Origin: Bacteroidales bacterium
GTDB taxonomy: Bacteria; Bacteroidota; Bacteroidia; Bacteroidales; JAADGE01
Reading direction: 5' to 3'
DNA: 5,923 nt
Assembly: GCA_026987795.1 (NCBI GenBank)
Contig: JALSMF010000463.1
Location: forward strand, 1 to 5,923
Part shown: piece after piece, positions 1 to 5,906 of the stretch
How positions within the stretch are numbered: the stretch's first letter is position 1
Layout: every line of letters starts with the position of its first letter
Program-made: the position numbers and the translations under genes
The notes under the pieces: generated by a model
What the model was told of the DNA's origin: nothing
What the model saw: only the letters and a program-made list of their open reading frames with translations
The model's database searches: none

Positions 1-74
1 CTTTCGTATTTACTGCAACCGACAAAAGCTGATGCCAAAATAAAAACGGTTAAAACTTTAATTGATAATTTCAT
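1..74 (-). CDS. Putative lipoprotein, 5' end only (truncated by window edge)
   Basis: An ATG at the high-coordinate end opens a frame that stays open for 24 codons to the window edge. The visible peptide is a lipoprotein signal: an N-terminal MKLSIK with two lysines, a hydrophobic core (VLTVFILASAF), then the lipobox FVGC followed by SKYE. The predicted lipidated Cys is residue 20. The gene starts 57 nt after the stop of the preceding lipoprotein gene on the same strand, with an A/T-only leader and no convincing promoter between them, so it may be the distal gene of the same transcript. Nothing after the signal peptide is visible, so no function and no relationship to the two upstream lipoproteins can be claimed. 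The start is supported by the quality of the signal peptide. Confidence 0.7.
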   Translation of the reverse strand, partial: MKLSIKVLTVFILASAFVGCSKYE

Positions 75-131
75 AATTTTTTATTTTCAAAATTTATTTA
101 AAATAATATTATTTTTTTGATTGCAGATTTT

Positions 132-815
132 CTAATCGTCTTCAAGTTCAAAATCTCCTTCAGTTGCATCGTCTAATTTGTCGGCAACAATACTGAAAAT
201 ATCCGTATTGTAGGTTTCATTAACAAGTATTACACCGTTTATGCGTTCTGCAGAATCCAGCATCTCTGATGTTACGACAGAAAACCATATTGAAGGGTTA
301 AAGTCAATAACTGCAGTAGGTGCGGTATTTGTATCAAAAACAACCGAATCGAAATCTGCTTCAAAAACTTCGCCCGAGTTAAACTCAAAACGAATGGGGG
401 TTGTATTATTGCTTGCATCAGTATATGTGCCTTCTGCAATAACGGAAGGAACATCGTTTTCGTCTTGAATTTCAATACCGAGGTTAACATCAGTGTACTC
501 TCCTGCCGGAATTACAACATTTATTTCCGGAGTAGCTGTACCGGTTATAAGGTCTATTTCTGACAGTTGTTCGTGTGTTATTGATACAGAACTTCCGTCT
601 GCTAATTCGCCGTCAAAAACGATTTCTCTGATAAGGACACTTCCCGAAGTCCACTCTATTGTATTTGCAAGTGCTTTTTGAGGAACTGTTACGGATGTTG
701 TTTTCATTTTTAAGGTTATTGTCATTCCCAGTTCTTTTTTCTTGCAACTTTGGGTTGCTGTCATTATCACTGCCAAGATGATGACTGTTCCGAATAATTT
801 GTTTAATTTTTTCAT
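132..815 (-). CDS. Envelope lipoprotein, paralogue of the lipoprotein at 2783-3475
   Basis: This 227-residue secreted protein has a Lys-rich start, a hydrophobic stretch (about residues 8-20) and a weak lipobox TQSC with Cys24, followed by KKKE; the relaxed lipobox fits Bacteroidota. The mature part looks beta-rich and resembles DUF4382-like lipoproteins in segments such as IPAGEYTDV (102-110), GTYT (129-132) and RFEFNSGE (142-149). That family link is from memory and tentative. The protein aligns end to end with the lipoprotein at 2783-3475, best at RFEF.SGE, NP..WF (173-178) and the C-terminal IF(S/D)IVAD(K/R)LD block (206-216). It adds an acidic tail ending ELEDD. A candidate ECF-type promoter lies 46 nt upstream between the -10 core and the ATG, matching the one before the sigma operon, so it is probably part of the same regulon. 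Function is unknown; a surface or periplasmic partner of the sensor is possible. Confidence 0.85.
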   Translation of the reverse strand: MKKLNKLFGTVIILAVIMTATQSCKKKELGMTITLKMKTTSVTVPQKALANTIEWTSGSVLIREIVFDGELADGSSVSITHEQLSEIDLITGTATPEINVVIPAGEYTDVNLGIEIQDENDVPSVIAEGTYTDASNNTTPIRFEFNSGEVFEADFDSVVFDTNTAPTAVIDFNPSIWFSVVTSEMLDSAERINGVILVNETYNTDIFSIVADKLDDATEGDFELEDD

Positions 816-859
816 TTTTTTAAAATTTAAGTTAATAAAGAAATATCTAATTTACAACT

Positions 860-892
860 AAGATGAAGTGAGTTTGTAAAAGGTTGGAAAAA
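860..892 (-). promoter_or_regulatory. Candidate ECF-sigma promoter of the lipoprotein gene at 132-815
   Basis: Read on the minus strand, a -35-like block TTTTTCCAACCTTTT (centred on 881-887) is followed by a CATC core at 865-862. There are 16 nt between AACC and CATC. The AAC-type -35 and the (C)GTC/ATC-type -10 at this spacing are typical of ECF sigma promoters. The same arrangement occurs at 3500-3533: 13 identical bases at the -35 block, the same spacer length and a CGTC core. The block starts within 7 bases of the anti-sigma stop codon at 894-896, so promoter and upstream gene end are nearly contiguous. Assignment to the sigma factor encoded at 2224-2775 is inferred from proximity and motif sharing. 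Confidence 0.6.
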
Positions 893-893
893 C

Positions 894-2231
894 TCAAAAT
901 ATTTTATACCTTAAAGAAACATAAGCTCCGATTTTGTATGTTTTTGTAATATCAAACTCGGCTTTCATATTATTGTTTCCGGTAAAAATATTTTTAAGTC
1001 CGTATTCTGTATTTAGTCCGTAACCGAATACAAATTGCCCTAAATCAACTTCTTTTCCTGCATTTATTTTTATTCCGTAATCAAAATTATCATACAGGTT
1101 CTCTGTTGATACTATTTTGTTGTCCAGGTATCTGTATTCAGTGTTTAGTTTTGCAGCGTACATTCCGGCAGATATGCTGAATTTTGATTTATTTTGATTT
1201 ATTTTTACTGAAAAGTTTTGTTTGTATAATAGTGCGGCTTTCAAGTAGGTCAATTCAATTTTTTTGTTTGAATATCTGCCTTCTATATACTCGCCGTAAT
1301 CTTGGATAATTTTATCATTAACATAAAATTCTGTTGAAATTTCGCTGAAACAGGATATCGAATAATTAAGTAAAACTGCATAACTGCCCGTTAATGAGTA
1401 GTTTGTGGCAACAAGGCTTGTTTTGTCAAAAGCCGTACGGGTTTCATTGTTTATTAGCCATGTATTATCGTATTGATATATAAATCCTATTGAAAAAGGC
1501 TTGTATTTACGCTGAATATACTTTGTGCCTTTATTCGGAAATTCAATTTCAGGAAATACAAAACCGCTGTTTTTAATTTCAGAGAATAATACCGGAGGTA
1601 TTACGGGCGGCAAATAATTGTTACTGTCAGCCTGTAATTGTTTTAGTTCTGTTTCTGCTTTTAAAAAAGTGTTGTTTCGGTTAACCGAAATTGTTTCATA
1701 TTCACTTTCAGAATTTGAATTATCCGGGTGTACTTGATTGTTCCGGCTTATTTTTTTACTGTTTTCTGATAAAACATTTCTTTGTTTTTTATTACCCGAA
1801 GTTTTAACTTGTTTGGCTTTAACATCTTTTTCAGTAATAATATCTTTGTAATTTTTGCTGAAATTTTCGCCGTTATCGTATAAATTGTAACGGTACATAT
1901 AACCTCCCCATAACAGCATTATCAGAAATAAGGCATAAACTGCGGCTTTTGTTGTTTTATAGAAAAGTTGTCTTCTGTCTAAAACTTTACTTATACGATT
2001 CCATACAGTATCTATGTTTAGTTGCCTGTTTATGTTATTCCAAATATATTCGGGTGCTTGTTTGTTTACGGAATTAAAACTGTTTTTTATTTTATCGTCA
2101 AGGACATTGTCGGTTAGGGAAGAACTGTCTAACTCTCCGGATATTTTATCCCACAGATTTTCAGGAGCAGAACTGTTTATTTGCTCAAAACTTTCTTTTA
2201 TTTTTTTATATGTGTTATCTTCTTTACCCAT
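894..2231 (-). CDS. Dma-like anti-sigma factor: cytoplasmic anti-sigma motifs, one TM helix, periplasmic linker, C-terminal outer-membrane beta-barrel
   Basis: Predicted regulator of the adjacent ECF sigma factor. Residues 1-90 are hydrophilic and contain the Bacteroidota anti-sigma-type motif (SF, N, APE, W, I, L pattern) twice in full (10-35 and 47-72) and once as its second half (77-85). The basic RRQLFYKTTK (87-95) precedes a single hydrophobic helix at about 97-113, so the N-terminus should be cytoplasmic. Residues 114-243 are polar, rich in Asn, Ser, Lys and Glu, with PPVIPP near 208-213. From about 245 to the end the sequence alternates aromatic and polar residues in strand-like segments and finishes RYKIF, a C-terminal Phe as in outer-membrane barrels (PF13568/PorT-like in appearance). 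This order matches the Dma anti-sigma proteins of Bacteroides. The gene overlaps the sigma gene by 8 nt, implying translational coupling. There is no secretion signal, as expected if the N-terminus stays inside. A plain porin is unlikely because of the cytoplasmic head. Confidence 0.8.
   Translation of the reverse strand: MGKEDNTYKKIKESFEQINSSAPENLWDKISGELDSSSLTDNVLDDKIKNSFNSVNKQAPEYIWNNINRQLNIDTVWNRISKVLDRRQLFYKTTKAAVYALFLIMLLWGGYMYRYNLYDNGENFSKNYKDIITEKDVKAKQVKTSGNKKQRNVLSENSKKISRNNQVHPDNSNSESEYETISVNRNNTFLKAETELKQLQADSNNYLPPVIPPVLFSEIKNSGFVFPEIEFPNKGTKYIQRKYKPFSIGFIYQYDNTWLINNETRTAFDKTSLVATNYSLTGSYAVLLNYSISCFSEISTEFYVNDKIIQDYGEYIEGRYSNKKIELTYLKAALLYKQNFSVKINQNKSKFSISAGMYAAKLNTEYRYLDNKIVSTENLYDNFDYGIKINAGKEVDLGQFVFGYGLNTEYGLKNIFTGNNNMKAEFDITKTYKIGAYVSLRYKIF
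1977..2204 (-). repeat. Tandem duplication of the anti-sigma motif inside the Dma-like protein
   Basis: Residues 10-35 and 47-72 align without gaps at 12 of 26 positions by eye: KIK, S, F, N, APE, W, I and L are shared. A third partial copy at 77-85 (WNRISKVLD) matches the second half of copy one (WDKISGELD) at five of nine positions. The repeats are visible in protein only; the DNA has diverged, so the duplication is not recent. The motif (Phe, then Pro-x-x-x-Trp, then Ile and Leu) resembles the short helical segment common at the N-termini of Bacteroidota anti-sigma factors, which makes these the likely sigma-contacting elements. Confidence 0.7.
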
Positions 2232-2775
2232 TTTGCTTGCTTATAGCCTCTTTCAGCAGGTGTCTGGCTCTGTTAAGTTGAGATTTTGAAGTACCTTCTT
2301 TTATTTTTAGTTTTTCAGCAATTTCTTTATGACTGTACCCTTCGACAGCAAATAATTTTAATACTACAGATGCTTTTGACGGGAGACTGTTAACAAGTTT
2401 TATCAGGTCGTCAGCATTTATATTTCCCAATATCCCTTCTGTTTCTGTTTCTGCAAATGTTTTATATTCGGCTATATTATCTCTTTCTCTTACCTTTTTT
2501 CGGTACAGCTCTATAGCTTTATTAACTATTATGCGTCTTATCCAACTTTCGAGAGAACCGTTGAATTTAAAAGTATGGATTTTTTTAAATACCTGAATAA
2601 AACCGTTTTGCAGGATGTCACTTGCATCGTCCTCATTATTATTACTGTATATCATAGCTACGGAATACATTTTATCTGCATATTTGCGATACAACATTTC
2701 CTGATACTTTCTTTCGTATGCTATGCACCGTTTTACGAGTTCTTTATCAGAGATAGTATTTATTTCTTTGTTCAC
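2224..2775 (-). CDS. ECF-type RNA polymerase sigma factor (sigma-70 family)
   Basis: This 183-residue protein has the normal ECF length and two-domain layout. Region 2 covers about residues 10-94, with core-binding segments around YRKYADKMYSVAMIY (29-43) and DILQNGFIQVFKKI (53-66), and the -10 recognition part around SLESWIRRIIVNKAIELYRK (74-93). Region 4 covers about 121-178, with LPSKASVVLKLF, the EGYSHKEIAEKL helix and the recognition helix near EGTSKSQLNRARHLLKE. There is no extra sensor domain. The start is GTG (2775-2773); an in-frame TAA lies two codons upstream and no other start precedes region 2, so GTG is effectively forced. It begins 7 nt after the lipoprotein stop and ends 8 nt inside the anti-sigma gene, so all three are probably co-transcribed. 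Likely targets are the two matching promoters at 860-892 and 3500-3533, which would make it autoregulated (inference). Confidence 0.95.
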   Translation of the reverse strand: MNKEINTISDKELVKRCIAYERKYQEMLYRKYADKMYSVAMIYSNNNEDDASDILQNGFIQVFKKIHTFKFNGSLESWIRRIIVNKAIELYRKKVRERDNIAEYKTFAETETEGILGNINADDLIKLVNSLPSKASVVLKLFAVEGYSHKEIAEKLKIKEGTSKSQLNRARHLLKEAISKQNG

Positions 2776-2782
2776 GATTTAA

Positions 2783-3475
2783 TTAGTTTGTTATAAAAAC
2801 GGTCTCTGTCGATTCGTCAAGTCTGTCTGCAACAATATCAAAAATATTTTCGTTAACGGTATCGTTTATTAGTATTGTTTCCTTACCGTTAATCTCGGTT
2901 AAAACAGCATCGTTCATCAGTGAAGACGAAATTTTTTGAAACCAATAAACAGGATTTAACACTATTGTTGCCGATGCAGGAATATCAGCATCTAAAATAA
3001 TTTGACTGTTTCCGGAATAATCTTCGGCTGTAATCACAAAATATTCACCCGACCTAAACTCAAATCTTAGAGGGAGTTTTTCTCCTTCGGGGTTAGTATA
3101 AGTTCCGTTAACGACGATATTGTTGTAACCCAAGTCGTCAAAAGTGTCAAATGCAACAGAAATTCCGGTGTATGTTCCTTGCGGAATGTCAAAATCCAAT
3201 TCCGGAATTGGGGTATCAGGGTCAAAATCTATATTTAATCCTCCGGGAAATGATTTTGAGAAATATACATCGTCAGCCTGCTCGCGTTCTCCTTCAAATT
3301 CAAATTCTGCAATAATTATGGTACCGTCAGTAAAGTTAAAACGTTTGTCAATAATATCTGTTTTTTTTATATTAATCTTAAAGCCGACATCTGTAGGCTC
3401 TTTCCATATGTTTTTCTTGTTGCAGGCAGTAAAAACAAACAATATAATTAAAAAAGTAAGATATTTTTTTTGCAT
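2783..3475 (-). CDS. Envelope lipoprotein, first gene of the sigma/anti-sigma operon
   Basis: This 230-residue protein begins MQKKY, has a hydrophobic core (LTFLIILFVF) and the lipobox FTAC with Cys18, followed by NKKN. The mature region is predicted beta-rich and soluble, with acidic stretches (such as DFDPDTPIPELDFD, 82-95), IPQGTYTGISVAF (97-109), GTYT (124-127), LPLRFEFRSGEYF (134-146), LNPVYWF (173-179) and IFDIVADRLDEST (211-223). These blocks match its paralogue at 132-815 in the same order. DUF4382-like similarity is possible but not certain. A matching ECF-type promoter sits 28 nt upstream between the -10 core and the ATG, and the sigma gene follows after 7 nt. Placement ahead of the sigma gene in the operon suggests a role in the signalling system itself, for example a ligand or modulator of the barrel sensor, but no enzymatic motif is visible. 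Confidence 0.88.
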   Translation of the reverse strand: MQKKYLTFLIILFVFTACNKKNIWKEPTDVGFKINIKKTDIIDKRFNFTDGTIIIAEFEFEGEREQADDVYFSKSFPGGLNIDFDPDTPIPELDFDIPQGTYTGISVAFDTFDDLGYNNIVVNGTYTNPEGEKLPLRFEFRSGEYFVITAEDYSGNSQIILDADIPASATIVLNPVYWFQKISSSLMNDAVLTEINGKETILINDTVNENIFDIVADRLDESTETVFITN

Positions 3476-3499
3476 TTCTGTATATTTTGAATGTTATGG

Positions 3500-3533
3500 T
3501 AATGACGAGTTAAACCTCTGAAAGGTTGGAAAA
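3500..3533 (-). promoter_or_regulatory. Candidate ECF-sigma promoter of the lipoprotein-sigma-anti-sigma operon
   Basis: On the minus strand, TTTTCCAACCTTTC (3533-3520) is followed by a CGTCATTA core starting at 3507. There are 16 nt between AACC and CGTC. The -35 block is identical over 13 nt to that at 860-892 and the spacing is the same. An A/T-only stretch lies just upstream (3530-3551) and could act as an UP-like element. The site lies in the 76-bp gap after the receptor gene, 28 nt before the lipoprotein ATG. Because the operon encodes an ECF sigma factor, positive autoregulation is the likely meaning. Confidence 0.65.
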
Positions 3534-3551
3534 TTAATTAATTTTTTAAAT

Positions 3552-5906
3552 TTAAAACTGAAAACGAACAAAAAACACATAAAACAATCCTAATTGGTAA
3601 TCATAAACTACGGAATTGCTTTTTACGTCATAGCTTTGCAGTAATACGTTTTTATGATTTGTAAGATTTTGCAGGTCGAAAGCAAATTCGGTATTGAAAT
3701 CTTTTCGGTTGATTTTAAAACCTATTCTGCCGTCAATCCGGAAATAATCGGGATATTTCGGCTCGTATGCCTGCGAGTAATCTAAAACTTGTGCCCCGGC
3801 AAGTTTTGATTTTTCCGTATCAACCGGAATGTAATGCTTTCCGCCGGCATATACGGTTTTAAAATCAAGGTTCAGCGTGTTGTATTTACCGAGTTTAAAA
3901 GAGTATCCCGCAAGGAAATTAAAAACATAATTCCCGTTATAAATCGTATTTCGTTTTATTCCGTCGCTTCCTTTGTAAGTTGATTCAAAAAGCGATGAGG
4001 TAAAAAGAAAGTAATAATTGTGATTTAAAAATTTTTCAAAGGTTATTTCGAGTCCGTAATTTTCGCCGGTTCCTTCGTTTTCCAAACTGTCCTGTCTTAC
4101 TTCAAAAAAAGTCGTTCCGTAATTTATCATCGAAAAACTCGAAGATTTTTTTTCAACCGGAATATCGTAAAGATATTGATAATAGCTTTCAAGTTTCAGT
4201 CTTAAATCTTTGTTAATCAGGTAGTTATAAGAAATTACAAGTTGCTTGCTTTTTGAAAATTTAAGGTTTTTATTGGTGAAATATGTCGTATCGTTTATGT
4301 GCGTTTCGCGAAAATAAAATAAACGCGGTTGCATTTGGCTTAAAATTCCCGCACCTATGCCTATGCTGTGTTTCGGAATAAAATTCCATTTCAAGCCGAT
4401 GCGCGGTTCAAAAGAATAATTTCCGTTAAGCGTAAAATCCTGAAAATGAAGTCCGCTTATCAAAGATAAATTATTGCTGAATTTATGTTTGAATTGAGAA
4501 AATGCACCGATTAAGGTCATTGTTTCATTGCTTACTTCCGACAAATATATGTAAGAATAATCCGGCAAAAGTGCACTGTCTTCGTATTGAACATTGTATA
4601 AATCAAGCGTAATGCCTGAGTTGAAAGTGTTTTTTGCATTAAATTTTTTAGTATATTTTGTTGAAGCCGAATATTTCTTCTCCCAAGAATTGTCGCCGTA
4701 GAAAACCGTAAGTTCATCCGTATTTGCCGAGTCGGCTCTTGCCGAAGAATAGGTTCCGGAAACGGCAAATACGGTTTTTAAATACGATGAATTATCAAAA
4801 GCGTAGAAATGGGAAATTCCGGCAACGCCCATTCCCGAGCCGAATTTAAAGTTCAGTTCGTTTCTGCCGAAAGACCAATCGTCTTTTTTCTTGTCGTCAT
4901 AGAGAACTTCTATGGTGCTGAATCCGCCTACGCCGAAAAATGCAAAAGTTCCCGCTTTTTCGGTCGGAATGCTAATTTTATACGATAAATCCTGAAACTC
5001 CGGAACACCGCTTACGCCGAAATGAATATCCAAATATTTAAAAACAGCCAAAGTCGAATATCTGTAATTTACAAGATAAGATGCTTTTGATTTTTTTGAA
5101 AACGGTCCTTCGCTGCCGAATTCCAAACCGTTCATACCGGCTTGTGCCGTAAATTCGTATTTTTCGTTGTTTCCTTTTCGCATTTTCAAATCAAAAACAC
5201 CTGAAAGTGCGTTGCCGTATTCTGCCGGAAAGGCACCGGTAAAAAAATCGGAGTTATCCAAAAGGTTGTTATTCAGTATGCTGATAGGTCCGCCGGTTGT
5301 CCCCAAAGTTCCGAAATGGTTCGGATTCGGAATGCTGATGCCTTCTAATTTCCACAGCAAACCCAAAGGCGAATTACCTCTGATTATAATATCGTTACGT
5401 TGGTCTCCGACAGCCATTACACCGGCATAATTTGCCGCCATACGTGCCGGGTCGAGCCAAGTGCCGGCGTAGCGTTCGGTTTCTTCAACGGTAAATGAGC
5501 GGGCACTTACTGCCGCCATTTCGTTAATCGGCTTATCTTTTCGATTTGCTTTTATAACTACTTCACCTATATCTTCAACATTTTCGGTCATCTCAATTGT
5601 TAAAACAAGTTCTTTTCCCGATTTCAGTTCTAAATTTCTTAATTCAAAAGGATGGTAGGAAAGCATCATTGCCCGCAGTGTAATTCTGCCGACGGGAACA
5701 TTTTCCAAACGAAAATATCCTTCATTGTCGGTTACGGAAACAATTTGCGGGTTTGAATTAAGGATTAAAACCGTTACGCCCGGCACGGGACTTTGCGATT
5801 CTTTGTCGATTACCGTACCTCTTACGGTTTGTGTTAAGTCGGTTTGTCCGTTTAATTTAACGGAAATCGAAAAAATAATCAGCACTATGACGAAATATCT
5901 GTTCAT
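3552..5906 (-). CDS. TonB-dependent outer-membrane receptor with carboxypeptidase-regulatory-like N-terminal domain
   Basis: This 784-residue protein is predicted to import an unidentified ligand through the outer membrane using TonB energy. A signal peptide covers about residues 1-20 (cleavage near LNG-Q). A CarboxypepD_reg-like beta-sandwich spans about 26-118 (VRGTVIDKESQSPVPGV, then TDNEGYFRLENVPVG). A TonB-box-like segment EDIGEVVIKA follows at 111-120. The plug spans about 125-245, with the subfamily segment SARSFTVEETERYAGTWLDP (134-153), IIIRGNSP (173-180), NPNHFG (194-199) and FPAEYGNALSG (226-236). The barrel runs to a C-terminal FVRFQF, ending in Phe. There is no N-terminal STN signalling domain and no SusD gene beside it, so it is neither a FecA-type transducer nor a typical glycan Sus pair. 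Only 17 nt of its leader are visible, so its control is unknown. The 76-bp gap and the promoter after it suggest it is not strictly co-transcribed with the sigma operon. Its DNA looks richer in G+C than the downstream genes. Confidence 0.93.
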   Translation of the reverse strand: MNRYFVIVLIIFSISVKLNGQTDLTQTVRGTVIDKESQSPVPGVTVLILNSNPQIVSVTDNEGYFRLENVPVGRITLRAMMLSYHPFELRNLELKSGKELVLTIEMTENVEDIGEVVIKANRKDKPINEMAAVSARSFTVEETERYAGTWLDPARMAANYAGVMAVGDQRNDIIIRGNSPLGLLWKLEGISIPNPNHFGTLGTTGGPISILNNNLLDNSDFFTGAFPAEYGNALSGVFDLKMRKGNNEKYEFTAQAGMNGLEFGSEGPFSKKSKASYLVNYRYSTLAVFKYLDIHFGVSGVPEFQDLSYKISIPTEKAGTFAFFGVGGFSTIEVLYDDKKKDDWSFGRNELNFKFGSGMGVAGISHFYAFDNSSYLKTVFAVSGTYSSARADSANTDELTVFYGDNSWEKKYSASTKYTKKFNAKNTFNSGITLDLYNVQYEDSALLPDYSYIYLSEVSNETMTLIGAFSQFKHKFSNNLSLISGLHFQDFTLNGNYSFEPRIGLKWNFIPKHSIGIGAGILSQMQPRLFYFRETHINDTTYFTNKNLKFSKSKQLVISYNYLINKDLRLKLESYYQYLYDIPVEKKSSSFSMINYGTTFFEVRQDSLENEGTGENYGLEITFEKFLNHNYYFLFTSSLFESTYKGSDGIKRNTIYNGNYVFNFLAGYSFKLGKYNTLNLDFKTVYAGGKHYIPVDTEKSKLAGAQVLDYSQAYEPKYPDYFRIDGRIGFKINRKDFNTEFAFDLQNLTNHKNVLLQSYDVKSNSVVYDYQLGLFYVFFVRFQF

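Noticed and set aside
100..115. A/T-only palindrome (AAAATAATATTATTTT) between the two left-hand lipoprotein genes, considered as a terminator
   Set aside because: It has no G:C pairs. In DNA this A/T-rich such palindromes are expected by chance.
75..131. Possible housekeeping Bacteroidota promoter (TAnnTTTG type) before the partial lipoprotein
   Set aside because: The nearest match, TAAATTTTG, has one base too many and no convincing -33 TTG element at the right distance.
1181..1200. 10-bp direct tandem repeat (ATTTTGATTT twice) inside the anti-sigma gene
   Set aside because: It contains only two copies in a low-complexity Lys/Asn-coding stretch (NQNKSK), keeps the frame open, and shows no sign of functional phase variation.
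2014..2289. Plus-strand open frame opposite the sigma/anti-sigma junction
   Set aside because: Its hydrophobic-looking product is a by-product of the Lys/Asn/Glu-rich genes on the other strand, and no start signal or family resemblance supports it.
3513..3527. Small inverted repeat AACCT-TTCAG-AGGTT, considered as an operator or hairpin
   Set aside because: The stem is only 5 bp, its left arm is the -35 block itself, and the second promoter lacks the right arm, so it is probably coincidental.
3530..3545. Perfect 16-bp A/T-only palindrome (AAAATTAATTAATTTT) after the receptor stop, considered as a terminator
   Set aside because: It has no G:C pairs and would be too unstable as an RNA hairpin, and it runs into the -35 block of the next promoter. 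An UP-like element is more plausible, but not provable.
5167..5430. Open frame on the plus strand opposite the receptor plug region
   Set aside because: It lies entirely antisense to a well-supported gene, has no recognisable domain or signal, and its length is expected by chance opposite a constrained coding region.
2224..5906. Interpretation as a FecI/FecR/FecA-type iron-signalling locus
   Set aside because: The receptor lacks an STN domain, the anti-sigma protein does not look like FecR (it has a barrel C-terminus), and lipoproteins separate receptor and sigma genes.
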